A DNA stretch of 64,000 nucleotides from Solwaraspora sp. WMMD1047 (GTDB lineage: Bacteria; Actinomycetota; Actinomycetes; Mycobacteriales; Micromonosporaceae): positions 496,001 to 560,000 of the forward strand of contig NZ_JARUBL010000001.1 in the NCBI RefSeq assembly GCF_029626155.1. The letters run 5' to 3'. Positions 25,207 through 33,488 of the stretch are shown one piece after another. Below the pieces are notes generated by a model, which saw nothing but the letters and a program-made list of their open reading frames with translations, did not search any database and was not told the DNA's origin. Made by a program: the position numbers and the translations under genes. Position 1 is the stretch's first letter; the number at the start of each line of letters is the position of its first letter.

Positions 25207-28137
25207 ATGGCAGGGCAGGGCGGCGGGTACGCGATCGGTGTCGACCTCGGCACCTCCAACACGGTCGCGGTGCTGAGCTGGCCGGACGGCCGGACCCGGG
25301 CGCTGCTCTTCGACGGCCAGCCGATCATGCCCTCCGGGGTCTTCGTCGACGGGTCGGGTCGGCCGCACGTCGGCCGGGACGCCCAGCGGCTGGCCCAGGG
25401 CGATCCGGCGCGGTTCGAGCCCAACCCGAAGCGCCGGGTGGACGAGCCCGGGGTGCTGCTCGGCGACCGTGAGGTGCCGACCGTGGAGCTGTTCGCCGCG
25501 CTGCTGCGCGCGGTGGCCGGCGCCGCCGTCGAGGCGGTCGGCTTCCTGCCGCCCGCCGTGCTGACCTACCCGGCCGGCTGGGGCGCCCGCCGGCGGGACG
25601 TGCTCGTCGCGGCGGTCAGCCGGGCCGGTTGGCCGCCGGTGCGCACCGCGGCGACGCCGGCCGCCGGGACCGTGCTGGTGCCCGAGCCGGTCGCCGCGGC
25701 CCGGTACTTCACCGACGTGCTGCGCCGCCCGGTGCCGGTCGGTGCCTCGCTGGCGGTCTTCGACTTCGGCGGCGGCACCCTGGACGTCGCGGTGGTCCGC
25801 AACGAGGGCGTCGACAGTGCGGGCCGGGCCCGGTTCGCCGTGATCGGGTCCGGTGGCATCGCGGAGCTCGGCGGTCTCGACCTGGACGCGGCTCTTGTCG
25901 AGCACCTGGCCGGCCCGATCAGCGCCGCCGCGCCCCAGGTGTGGCGGCAGTTGCGGGAACCGGCCGGCGCCACCCAGTGGCGCAACCGTCGGCAGTTCTG
26001 GGACGACGTCCGGGGAGCCAAGGAGATGCTCTCCCGGGCCAGCGTGGCGCCGGTCCCGGTGCCCGGCGTCGACCAGGCCGTGCACCTGACTAGGGACGAG
26101 TTGGAGCGGGTCGCCGGCCCGTTGCTGCGGCGCGCGGTCTTCGAGACCGCGACGGTGATCGCGAACTGCCGGCTGGCGCCGCACCAGCTCGCCGGGCTTT
26201 TCCTGGTCGGCGGCTCGTCCCGGGTGCCGCTGGTGGCCCGGATGCTCCACGCCGAGCTGGGGGTCGCCCCGACGGTCCTGGAACAGCCGGAGCTGCCGGT
26301 GGCGGAGGGCGCGCTGGCGGAGGCGGTCCGGCCACCAGGCCAGCCGCATCCGACGTCCGCGCCGCCGGTGCCCGCCATGTCCGGCGGCGCCACCCCGCTC
26401 ACCGCCCCGGCCCCGACCGCGCCGGGTTCTGCCGCACCCGCTTCCACCGCACCGGTTTCGGGTATGCCCGGTTCTGCCGTACCGGTTTCCGGCGCACCGA
26501 CCTCCGGCGGCGCGTCCGGCGCCGGCGCGGTGCCCGGGCAGCCCGGCTTCCCGGCCGGGGCGCAGTCCGGCTTCCCCGGAGCGGCCGGGCACCATGGCTT
26601 CCCGGCAACCGGGCAGCCCGGCTTTCCCGCCTCCGGGCAGCCCGGCTTCCCCGGGGCGGCCGGCCAGCCTGGCTACCCGGCCGAAGGTGGGCGGACCGGC
26701 TTCGCGCCGCCGCCCGGCAGCCCGGCCGGCCGACCGGCTGCGGACGGGTTGGCGGGTCGGGGAGCGGTCGGTGCGTGGTGGCGACGGCGGGCAGTTTGGA
26801 TCGCCACCGCCGCGGTGGTCGCGCTGGCCGGTGTGGTCGCGGCGGCGGTGCTGTACCTGAACCGCGGCGGCTACGACGACCTCGAGTTCCAGACGTTCGC
26901 CGACATCGGCCGGGTTCCGGCGGGCGCCGAGCGGCCCTCCGACACCTACACCGCCGTGCTCGGCAACCGGGCGTACGTCGCCACCGAGCTGGCCGACCAG
27001 CGGCTGGACGTGGCCGCCGTGGAGGCCGATACGGCGCGGGAACTGTGGCGGATTCAGACCGCCGCCAGCCCCGAGGGGTGGAGCCACCTCAGTGCCACCC
27101 CGAGGGCGCTGCTCGCCTTCGCCGATGCGATCGGCACCGACACCCCGCGCGAGATGATCGCCTTCGACCCGGCGAACGGCCGCCGGCTGTGGAGCCTGAG
27201 CATGCGCGGCGAGGACGAGGTACGCGTCTTCGACGAGGTGCTGGTCTTCGTCGACCGGACCGCCAATCGGCTGGTCGGCCGGGACCTGCGCGACGGTGAC
27301 GAGCGGTGGACGCTGCCCACCCCGGTCGGCGAGTACGAGTCGACCGACACCGCCGTCTACACCGTCACCACCGATGCCGACCTGGGTGGGCCGGGCGACG
27401 TGGCCGGCGTGGCGCTGGCCCCGGTCCGCGACGACGACCAGCGGATAGTGCAGATCGGCGCGGACCGGTCGGCCCGCGTCATCGACGTCACAGACGGCGA
27501 GGTGGTGCGGAGCCGGACCAACGTGGCGGACCCGGACGACGTGGTGCTGGCGCACGAGGGCCGGCTCTACGCCGCCCTGGCCGAGGGCGGTTACTGGCTG
27601 GCCGAGTACGACCTGGCGAGCATGGGCGAGCCGCGCAACGTCTACCGCGCACCGGACGACCGGCGGCGGGTCGGTGGCCTGGTGCCGTGCGGGAAGCGGC
27701 AGGTGTGCCTGCTGGAGTCGGTTGGTTTGGACCGGGCGACCACCGAGTTGGTGGCGGTGGACACCGAGAAGCAGGGCGCGCGCTGGCGCCGGCCGGTGCC
27801 GGACGCGCAGGTGTTGATGCCGGTGGGCGACCATGTGCTGACCGCCAACACGATGTCCGAGTACCGCTTCACGATCTTCCGGCCGGATGGTGGCGAGCTG
27901 CTGCGGCGCGACGGGGTGGCGGTCCGGGTCAACGGTGGCAATCTGCTGGCCTTCGCCGAGAGCCCGTCGACCTTTCCCGACGACGCCAGCGTGGCCGGGG
28001 TGGGGGTCGGCTCGGCCAGCCCGGTCGAGCTCGGTCAGCTCAAGGGCGTACGGGCGGCGGGCTGCTCGTGGAACGAGTCCGTGATCGTCTGCCCCTCCGA
28101 GTCCGACTTCGTGCTCCGACGGTTCGCGCAGGACTGA
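25207..28137 (+). CDS. Hsp70-like ATPase fused through a membrane helix to a PQQ-type beta-propeller
   Basis: The protein has 976 residues. The N-terminal 380 form an Hsp70/actin-type ATPase: GVDLGTSNTVAVLS (about 11-24), PEPVAAA, FDFGGGTLDVAV (about 187-198) and FLVGGSSRVPLVAR (about 335). No classical peptide-binding domain follows. Instead there is a 130-residue Pro/Gly/Ala linker with repeated GQPGFPA units (about 440-500), one transmembrane helix (about 531-550), and an outside domain of about 420 residues with repeats like those of PQQ/WD propellers (LWRIQTA, GRRLWSLS, DERWTLP). A cytoplasmic nucleotide switch thus joins an external sensor or scaffold. Partner and role are unknown. Confidence 0.85.
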   Translation: MAGQGGGYAIGVDLGTSNTVAVLSWPDGRTRALLFDGQPIMPSGVFVDGSGRPHVGRDAQRLAQGDPARFEPNPKRRVDEPGVLLGDREVPTVELFAALLRAVAGAAVEAVGFLPPAVLTYPAGWGARRRDVLVAAVSRAGWPPVRTAATPAAGTVLVPEPVAAARYFTDVLRRPVPVGASLAVFDFGGGTLDVAVVRNEGVDSAGRARFAVIGSGGIAELGGLDLDAALVEHLAGPISAAAPQVWRQLREPAGATQWRNRRQFWDDVRGAKEMLSRASVAPVPVPGVDQAVHLTRDELERVAGPLLRRAVFETATVIANCRLAPHQLAGLFLVGGSSRVPLVARMLHAELGVAPTVLEQPELPVAEGALAEAVRPPGQPHPTSAPPVPAMSGGATPLTAPAPTAPGSAAPASTAPVSGMPGSAVPVSGAPTSGGASGAGAVPGQPGFPAGAQSGFPGAAGHHGFPATGQPGFPASGQPGFPGAAGQPGYPAEGGRTGFAPPPGSPAGRPAADGLAGRGAVGAWWRRRAVWIATAAVVALAGVVAAAVLYLNRGGYDDLEFQTFADIGRVPAGAERPSDTYTAVLGNRAYVATELADQRLDVAAVEADTARELWRIQTAASPEGWSHLSATPRALLAFADAIGTDTPREMIAFDPANGRRLWSLSMRGEDEVRVFDEVLVFVDRTANRLVGRDLRDGDERWTLPTPVGEYESTDTAVYTVTTDADLGGPGDVAGVALAPVRDDDQRIVQIGADRSARVIDVTDGEVVRSRTNVADPDDVVLAHEGRLYAALAEGGYWLAEYDLASMGEPRNVYRAPDDRRRVGGLVPCGKRQVCLLESVGLDRATTELVAVDTEKQGARWRRPVPDAQVLMPVGDHVLTANTMSEYRFTIFRPDGGELLRRDGVAVRVNGGNLLAFAESPSTFPDDASVAGVGVGSASPVELGQLKGVRAAGCSWNESVIVCPSESDFVLRRFAQD

Positions 28138-28204
28138 CCGGGCTGGCGGCCGGCGGCAGACTGTCAGCCCGCCGCCGACCGCCCGGCTGCTGATCGCCGG
28201 CCGT

Positions 28205-28221
28205 CGACCGTCCGACGGTCG
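28205..28221. terminator. Candidate bidirectional terminator after the Hsp70-like gene
   Basis: CGACCGTC (28205-28212) pairs perfectly with GACGGTCG (28214-28221) around one base; in practice the loop would open to three or more. It lies between convergent genes, 12 bases from the MarR stop. Confidence 0.45.
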
Positions 28222-28232
28222 GTGCCCGAGTG

Positions 28233-28691
28233 TCAGTCGGTCGGCTGTAGGGCTCGGCGGAGCAGCGCGCGCAGCTGCTCCTCCTCGGTCGGCGTCAGGT
28301 TGCCGACGGCCGGGGCGTCGACGTAGAGGCGGACCCGCAACTGGTCGCGTACCCGCTGGCCGGCGGGGGTGAGCACCAGGTGCCGGACCCGCCGGTCCCG
28401 GGGGTCGGGCTGCCGGTCCACCAGACCGAGCCGCTCCAGACCGTCGACCAGGCCCGTCACGTGTGACTTGTCGCAGGAGAGATGGTTGGCCAGGTCGCGC
28501 ATGGGGGCCGGCGCCCCGAGCCCGAGCACCGCCCGGGCCTGCGGCGGCGTCAGGCCGTGTTCCCTGGCGGCGGCGCAGAGATTGGCGGTCATCGCCTGGG
28601 ACAGGTCCAGGATCAGCTCGACCGTCTCGATCCGGTCGGGGTCGAGCTGGACCCCGGTCGCCACCTGCTCCGGTCCGCTCATTGCCGGCAC
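28233..28691 (-). CDS. MarR-family transcriptional regulator
   Basis: The 152-residue protein is a typical MarR. A helical dimerisation N-terminus is followed by a winged HTH (about 62-110: LANHLSCDKSHVTGLVDGLE), the wing segment RQPDPRDRRVRHLVLT with its conserved D-x-R-D-x-R, and a C-terminal helix. It diverges from a DoxX-family gene, and a palindrome lies at that promoter. Such MarR-DoxX pairs usually respond to phenolics, oxidants or electrophiles. A Cys at about residue 69 (SCDK) could be redox-sensitive, but that is speculation. Confidence 0.9.
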   Translation of the reverse strand: MPAMSGPEQVATGVQLDPDRIETVELILDLSQAMTANLCAAAREHGLTPPQARAVLGLGAPAPMRDLANHLSCDKSHVTGLVDGLERLGLVDRQPDPRDRRVRHLVLTPAGQRVRDQLRVRLYVDAPAVGNLTPTEEEQLRALLRRALQPTD

Positions 28692-28729
28692 CGCCCCTTC
28701 TCTTGTCGCACTGTTCAGCGTATCAATCG

Positions 28730-28789
28730 TTGACTCACCAAACTTCTATGTCGTATGGTCGGCTCGGACAACGGTTTACCTTCTAAACC
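28730..28789 (+). promoter_or_regulatory. doxX promoter with probable MarR operator
   Basis: TTGACT (28730-28735) and TATGGT (28754-28759) with an 18-base spacer form a good promoter towards the DoxX gene. Just downstream, GGTTTA (28773-28778) and TAAACC (28784-28789) form an inverted repeat with a five-base centre, a likely MarR operator overlapping the initial transcribed region. A second small palindrome, TCAATCGTTGA, spans 28723-28733 over the -35 box. Confidence 0.65.
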
Positions 28790-28810
28790 ATCCAGAACAA
28801 GAGGACTCTG

Positions 28811-29257
28811 ATGACCACGAACGGGGAAGTCACCACGCCGGAGACCGCGGCACCGGTCCGGCCCACGGGTCGGTTGGCCAATGTCGGGCTCTGGATCCTG
28901 CAGGTGCTGCTCGCCCTCGCCTTCGGAATGGCCGGGGCCAGCAAGCTCGCCGGCCAGGAGCAGCAGGTCGAGCTCTTCGACGACATCGGGCTCGGCCAGT
29001 GGCTGCGCTACCTCACCGGCGCGCTGGAGGTGGCCGGCGCGATCGGACTGTTGATCCCGGCGCTGGCCGGCCTGGCCGCGCTCGGGCTGGCCGGCGTGAT
29101 GCTGGGCGCGGTGCTCACCGACGCCTTCATCATCGAGGGCAGCCCGGTCTTCCCGCTGGTGCTGCTCGCCCTGGCCGCGCTGGTCGCCTGGGGCCGCCGG
29201 GACCGACTGGCCGAGACCGGCGGCCGGCTGCTCGGCCGGCCCCGGCCGACCGACTGA
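28811..29257 (+). CDS. DoxX-family membrane protein
   Basis: The 148-residue protein starts at ATG 28811 and has four hydrophobic helices (about 27-47, 68-88, 91-111 and 115-135), as in DoxX/DoxD-like proteins. The first helix carries the family pattern FGMAGASKLAG. Members take part in thiol or quinone-linked redox control at the membrane in some bacteria. Divergent arrangement with marR indicates repression relieved by an inducing stress. The ribosome binding site is weak (AAGAGGA). Confidence 0.85.
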   Translation: MTTNGEVTTPETAAPVRPTGRLANVGLWILQVLLALAFGMAGASKLAGQEQQVELFDDIGLGQWLRYLTGALEVAGAIGLLIPALAGLAALGLAGVMLGAVLTDAFIIEGSPVFPLVLLALAALVAWGRRDRLAETGGRLLGRPRPTD

Positions 29258-29274
29258 CCCGGCGGCGGGTCAAG

Positions 29275-29362
29275 GCCCGCGTCCCAGGTCATGTCGCAGT
29301 CAGCCGTTGTGAATCCGCCTTGTACGACGGCTGACTGCGCCATGACCTGGGGACGCGCGGGC
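29275..29362. repeat. 88-base long imperfect inverted repeat
   Basis: A left arm (29275-29307) and right arm (29324-29362) pair over about 33 positions with only a few bulges and one mismatch, around a 16-base loop. It lies between the convergent doxX gene and the membrane-protein gene, and contains the latter's stop codon (29300). It may be a strong bidirectional terminator. The unusual arm length also allows a small non-autonomous mobile or REP-like element. Confidence 0.65.
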
Positions 29363-30199
29363 GGGAAGGGGCGGGTCGAGTCGGCGGGTCACGGCGTGCA
29401 GGGCGAACAACAGGTAGCCGAGGAAGATCGGGGTGAGCAGCGGCAGGATCAGGGTGCAGAGGACGGCCGCCAGGGCCAGCACGCCGGTCACCGCGAGCAA
29501 CGCGAGCGGACGCTCCGCCGCCCGCCGCCCGGCGGTCCGGGCCGCCGCCCGCCAACCCCGACTCGATTGGCCGCCGATCTGCACCACGATGAGCCCGCCC
29601 AGACCTGCGCCCAGGGCGGCCAGTGCGCCGGTGAGCACGGCAGCCGGGGTGCCGCCGGGCACCACCCCGTTCAGCAGGGCGAGCAGATTAAGGCCGAGCA
29701 GGCCGGCGACCACCGCGACGACCAGCAGGGCGCCGAGCCCGGGCAGCAGGGCCCGGGCGAAGCCGCGCAGCGCCGGCCGCACCCCGGGCCAGTGGCCGTG
29801 CTCGATCCAGAACCGGACGGCGGCGCTGGCGGTGGCCACCGCGGCCGGGGCGGTGACCACCGGCACCGCGGCCAGGGTGGCGACGATGCCGAGCAGCGCG
29901 AGGTCGGCGGCGTTGCGCACCAGGTCCCGCCAGTCCAGCCGGACCGGGGCCACCGGGGAACGGGGGTCGTCGTCCGGCGCCACAGCAGGCGTCCCGGACG
30001 ACGGCGCCGGTGGCCCCCACACCGCCCCACGACGAGCTACCTCCTCCCCCCACCCACGCCGACCCGTCTGCTCGGGACGAGCTACCTCCTCCCCCCACCC
30101 ACGCCGACCCGTCTGCTCGGGACGAGGTACCTCCTCCCCCCACCCACGCCGACTAGCCGGCCCGACCGCCGACCTGCCCGCCGTGACCCTCCGATTCAC
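29300..30199 (-). CDS. Integral membrane protein at the end of the sugar ABC importer operon
   Basis: I propose GTG 30199, which overlaps the upstream permease stop (GTGA), giving 299 residues. The first 75 residues include two and a half copies of a 15-residue repeat (GWGEEVARPEQTGRR). From about residue 90 come five or six hydrophobic helices (for example LALLGIVATLAAVPVV and LLPGLGALLVVAVV). Position and topology recall YesL/DUF624 proteins found with sugar importers, but I cannot confirm that family. A later start inside the frame would remove the repeat. The last codons run into the long inverted repeat, so the C-terminus may be a late extension. Confidence 0.6.
   Translation of the reverse strand: MNRRVTAGRSAVGPASRRGWGEEVPRPEQTGRRGWGEEVARPEQTGRRGWGEEVARRGAVWGPPAPSSGTPAVAPDDDPRSPVAPVRLDWRDLVRNAADLALLGIVATLAAVPVVTAPAAVATASAAVRFWIEHGHWPGVRPALRGFARALLPGLGALLVVAVVAGLLGLNLLALLNGVVPGGTPAAVLTGALAALGAGLGGLIVVQIGGQSSRGWRAAARTAGRRAAERPLALLAVTGVLALAAVLCTLILPLLTPIFLGYLLFALHAVTRRLDPPLPARASPGHGAVSRRTRRIHNG
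30031..30153. repeat. 45-base tandem repeat, 2.7 copies
   Basis: Units lie at 30031-30075, 30076-30120 and 30121-30153 (partial), almost identical to one another. On the minus strand they stay in frame with the membrane-protein gene as a 15-residue unit. They lie within 170 bases of the permease stop, so they could equally be an intergenic variable-number repeat. Confidence 0.85.
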
Positions 30200-31062
30200 C
30201 CTTTGAGTCCGCTGGTGTTGATGCCCTGGACCAGCATCCGCTGGAAGGCCAGGAAGAACAGGAACACCGGCAGCAGCGAGAGCACCGACATGGCGAACAT
30301 CGGGCCGAGCGAGGTCTGTCCGCTGGAGTCGATGAACAGTCGCAGGCCGATCGGCACCGTGTAGCTGGTCGGGCTGGGCAGGTAGACGAGCTGGGTGAAG
30401 AAGTCGTTCCAGGTCCAGATGAACGAGAAGATCGCCGTTGTGACAAGTGCCGGCCGGCTCAGCGGCAGGATCACGTGCCGGAAGACACCGTACGGCGAGC
30501 AGCCGTCGATTTTCGCCGCGTCGTCGAGTTCGCGGGGGATGCCCCGCATGAACTGCACCATCAGGAAGACGAAGAACGCCTCGGTGGCGAGCAGTTTGGG
30601 CACGATCAGCGGCAGTGGCGTGTCGACCCAGCCGAAGCTGTTGAACATCACGTACTGCGGCACGATCAGCACGTGGCTGGGGAGCAGCAGGGTGCCGATC
30701 ATGACGGCGAACCACACCTTGCGCAACCGGAACCGCAGCCGGGCGAACGCGTACGCGGCCACCAGGCAGGAGAGCGCGTTCGCGACCACCGTGGCCAGCG
30801 AGATCATCGTGCTGTTCAGGAAGAACCGGCCGAAGCTGAGTCCCCGGATGTAGTTCCAGCCGTCCGGGTAGTTGGCCCAGGTCACCTCGGTGGGCAGGAT
30901 CGACAGGTTGCTGACCACCTCGGTCGGTGACTTCAGCGACGAGCCGACCATCCAGAGCAGCGGGTAGAGCACGAAGGCGAGCACCACGACCAGGATGAGC
31001 ACCCGCACGACGCCCTTCGAACGCCGCGGGGCGGGCGCGGTCGATACTGTCTGGACGGTCAT
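30196..31062 (-). CDS. Sugar ABC transporter permease (MalG type)
   Basis: The 288-residue protein starts at ATG 31062, which shares a base with the upstream permease stop. It has six membrane helices and the EAA loop RELDDAAKIDGCSPYGVFRH near 190-210, which contacts the ATPase. It is the second permease of a CUT1 carbohydrate importer. The substrate is likely an oligogalacturonide or related sugar, inferred from the divergent uronate genes and the LacI regulator. The ATPase is supplied by the MsmK-type gene at 43340-44425. Confidence 0.92.
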   Translation of the reverse strand: MTVQTVSTAPAPRRSKGVVRVLILVVVLAFVLYPLLWMVGSSLKSPTEVVSNLSILPTEVTWANYPDGWNYIRGLSFGRFFLNSTMISLATVVANALSCLVAAYAFARLRFRLRKVWFAVMIGTLLLPSHVLIVPQYVMFNSFGWVDTPLPLIVPKLLATEAFFVFLMVQFMRGIPRELDDAAKIDGCSPYGVFRHVILPLSRPALVTTAIFSFIWTWNDFFTQLVYLPSPTSYTVPIGLRLFIDSSGQTSLGPMFAMSVLSLLPVFLFFLAFQRMLVQGINTSGLKG

Positions 31063-32045
31063 CAGTCGTCTCCGTCCGAGTAGTGCACCCAGAACCGGCC
31101 GGTGCTGAAGAAGACCACCGTGATGAGCGCGATGGCGAGCAGGAAGACCCAGGACAGCGCCGAGGCGTAGCCCATCCGGAACTCGCCGAAGCCCTGGTCG
31201 TAGATGTGCAGGGTGTAGAGCAGGGTGGAGTAGACCGGGCCGCCGGTGCCGTTGCTGATCACGTACGCGGAGGTGAAGCCCTGGAAGCCGTTGATGGTCT
31301 CCAGCACCAGGTTGAAGAAGATGACCGGGGAGAGCATCGGCAGCGTCACGTTCCAGAACTGTCGGAACCGGCCCGCGCCGTCCACCGAGGCCGCCTCGTA
31401 CAGCTCGGTCGGCACCTGCTTCAGCCCGGCCAGGAAGATCACCATCGGGGCGCCGAACTGCCAGATGGCCAGCACCATCAGGGTCTCCAGCGCCCACTTC
31501 GGGTCGTTCACCCAGGATGCGCCCTCGAACCCGAAGAGGCCGATGAAGCTGTTGAAGGCGCCGTCGCCACCGAACATGGCCCGCCAGACCAGGGCGAGCG
31601 CGACACTGCCGCCGAGCAGTGAGGGCAGGTAGAAGAGGCTGCGGAACAGCCCCACCCCGCGCCGTTCGCGGTTGAGCAGCAGCGCCACGCCGAGCGCGGC
31701 GGCGAGCTTGAGGGGGACCGCGACGAAGGCGTACGTCAGGGTCACCCGGACCGCGTGCCAGTAGGCCGGGTCCTCGGTGAACATCCGCCGGTAGTTGTCG
31801 AACCCGAGCCACTCGATCTGGTCCCAGGTGGAGAGCACGTCGTAGTTGGTGAAGCTCAGGTAGAGCGAGAACAGCATCGGGAAGGCCGTGATGGCCATCA
31901 GACCGAGCAGCCACGGCGACAGGAAGACGTAGCCGGCCACCCCTTCGCTACGGGCGGTCTTCGGTCTGCCACGCGGCCGACCGGGTGGGGTACCTGCCGT
32001 TGCCGCATCGCCCGGACGCGGCTCGGCGGCCGTGGATACAGCCAC
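31062..32045 (-). CDS. Sugar ABC transporter permease (MalF type)
   Basis: GTG 32045 with AAAGGAG upstream gives 327 residues. A cytoplasmic Pro/Arg-rich start (about 1-35) is followed by six transmembrane helices, the first being VFLSPWLLGLMAITAFPMLF. An EAA loop lies near 240 (ELYEAASVDGAGRFRQFW). It pairs with the MalG-type permease directly downstream (TGATG overlap). The binding protein gene precedes it by 72 bases, a gap that often allows higher expression of the binding protein. Confidence 0.92.
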   Translation of the reverse strand: MAVSTAAEPRPGDAATAGTPPGRPRGRPKTARSEGVAGYVFLSPWLLGLMAITAFPMLFSLYLSFTNYDVLSTWDQIEWLGFDNYRRMFTEDPAYWHAVRVTLTYAFVAVPLKLAAALGVALLLNRERRGVGLFRSLFYLPSLLGGSVALALVWRAMFGGDGAFNSFIGLFGFEGASWVNDPKWALETLMVLAIWQFGAPMVIFLAGLKQVPTELYEAASVDGAGRFRQFWNVTLPMLSPVIFFNLVLETINGFQGFTSAYVISNGTGGPVYSTLLYTLHIYDQGFGEFRMGYASALSWVFLLAIALITVVFFSTGRFWVHYSDGDD

Positions 32046-32117
32046 GGTCGGTGCTCCTTTCCACAACCGGGGTGCGGGCCCGCGCGCCGAGCGGGCCCGC
32101 ACCGGGGGCGCCGGGGC

Positions 32118-33470
32118 TCAGCCGGCGAGGGCCGCCTGAGCCTCGGCGAAGAACTGCTTGGCCGCGTCCGCCGGCGTGGCGCGCCCGTAGGAGACGCTCT
32201 CGGCGATGTCGCGCAGCTTGTTGCGCAGGCCGCTGTGTCCCTTCGGCGGCGGCGCCGGGGCCGGGCCGAACTTCTCCGCCAGGCCGTTCTCGAAGGCAAC
32301 GGTGGTCTTCAACGCGGGGTCGGTCAGGGTGCTCTCGACGGCGGCCCGGGTCTCCATGTTGGCCGGCAGACCGCGGTCGACACCGAAGATCTTGGCGACC
32401 TCGGGGTCGTTCACCAGGAAGTTGATGACGTCGGCCACGACCTCTTCGTGGTCCGTGCTGCGGGAGCCGGCCCAGTAGAGGGAGGCGCGCGCCCACTGCC
32501 CCTTGGGGTCACCCGGGTAGGCGACCATGCCCAGCTCGTTCTCGGTGGCCTTCTGCAGCTCGCCGAGCTGGTTGGACCACATGAACGACGTGGCGGCCTT
32601 GCCGGTCACCACCAGCTGGGTGGCGACGCTGCCGGTGACGGCCTCGTGCACCACGTCGGCGGGCGGGACCGCGTTGCGGGCCCGGGCGTCCAGCCAGAGC
32701 TGGAACCAGGCGGCCAGGTCGGCCTCGGTGAAGGCCAGCTTGTTGCCGTCGTAGAACTCCTTGCCCTGGGCCCGCAGCCAGAGCCAGAGCGCCTTGTAGT
32801 CGGAGCTGGTGTCCATCGAGCCCCAGTAGTCGCCGCCGGCCTTCTGCGTCACCTCGGCGGCCCAGGTGAAGAACTGGTCGTAGCTCCAGCCCTCCTGCGG
32901 CTCGCCGACGCCGAGCTCCTGGAGCTTGGTCTTGTCGTAGATCATCGCGGGGGTGTTCTCGCCGGTGGCCACCGCGACCTGCTTGCCGTCGAGCTGGCCG
33001 TACTCGACCAGGCCCTGGTTGTGCTCGCTCAGGTCGATCTTGCCCTCTTCGACCAGGTCGGTCAGGTCGAGGGTGACGTTGCGCCCGGCGTACTCGGCCA
33101 GGCCGTTGTCGTCGATCTGGAAGATGTCCGGGGCGTTGCCGCCCGCGGAGATGGTGGCCAGCTTGTCGTAGTAGCCGTCGAACGCCTGCCAGGTGGCGTT
33201 GATCGTCACGTTCGGGTTCTTCGACTCGTACAGGTCGAGGGCCTGCTCGGTCATGGCGGCCCGGGCCTCACCGCCCCACCAGAAGAACTCGATCGTGACC
33301 GGGGCGTCCGGGTCGGTGGCCTCGTCGTCGCCGCAGGCGGCGGCGCCGAGGACCAGGGGAAGGGCGACCGCGGTGGCGGCGAGGCCACTGAGCAGCCGGC
33401 GGCGCCGGGAAGGGGTACGGTGGCCGCGCGTGGCGGGCGCGGCAACCTTCGGGGTTGAAGCGGGGTGCAT
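32118..33470 (-). CDS. Sugar ABC transporter substrate-binding lipoprotein
   Basis: ATG 33470, eight bases after AAGGAG, gives 450 residues; an in-frame GTG at 33479 overlaps that site. Twin arginines in a basic n-region (SRRRRLLSGL) precede a hydrophobic stretch and a lipobox ending at Cys46 (LGAAAC). The mature protein is a cluster B/CUT1 solute-binding fold with features such as VTIEFFWWGGEAR, GNAPDIFQIDDNGLAEYAG and many Trp residues for ring stacking. It captures the carbohydrate outside the membrane. It follows lacI by 18 bases, so all five genes form one operon. Confidence 0.92.
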   Translation of the reverse strand: MHPASTPKVAAPATRGHRTPSRRRRLLSGLAATAVALPLVLGAAACGDDEATDPDAPVTIEFFWWGGEARAAMTEQALDLYESKNPNVTINATWQAFDGYYDKLATISAGGNAPDIFQIDDNGLAEYAGRNVTLDLTDLVEEGKIDLSEHNQGLVEYGQLDGKQVAVATGENTPAMIYDKTKLQELGVGEPQEGWSYDQFFTWAAEVTQKAGGDYWGSMDTSSDYKALWLWLRAQGKEFYDGNKLAFTEADLAAWFQLWLDARARNAVPPADVVHEAVTGSVATQLVVTGKAATSFMWSNQLGELQKATENELGMVAYPGDPKGQWARASLYWAGSRSTDHEEVVADVINFLVNDPEVAKIFGVDRGLPANMETRAAVESTLTDPALKTTVAFENGLAEKFGPAPAPPPKGHSGLRNKLRDIAESVSYGRATPADAAKQFFAEAQAALAG

Positions 33471-33488
33471 TGCGCTCACTCCTTGGCG

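Noticed and set aside
24436-27834. Open frame of over 1100 codons on the minus strand across rlmB and the Hsp70-like gene
   Set aside because: It is antisense to two genes with clear motifs and has the low-complexity composition of a frame shadow.
30031-30153. CRISPR-like array
   Set aside because: The 45-base units are directly adjacent with no spacers, and no cas gene is present.
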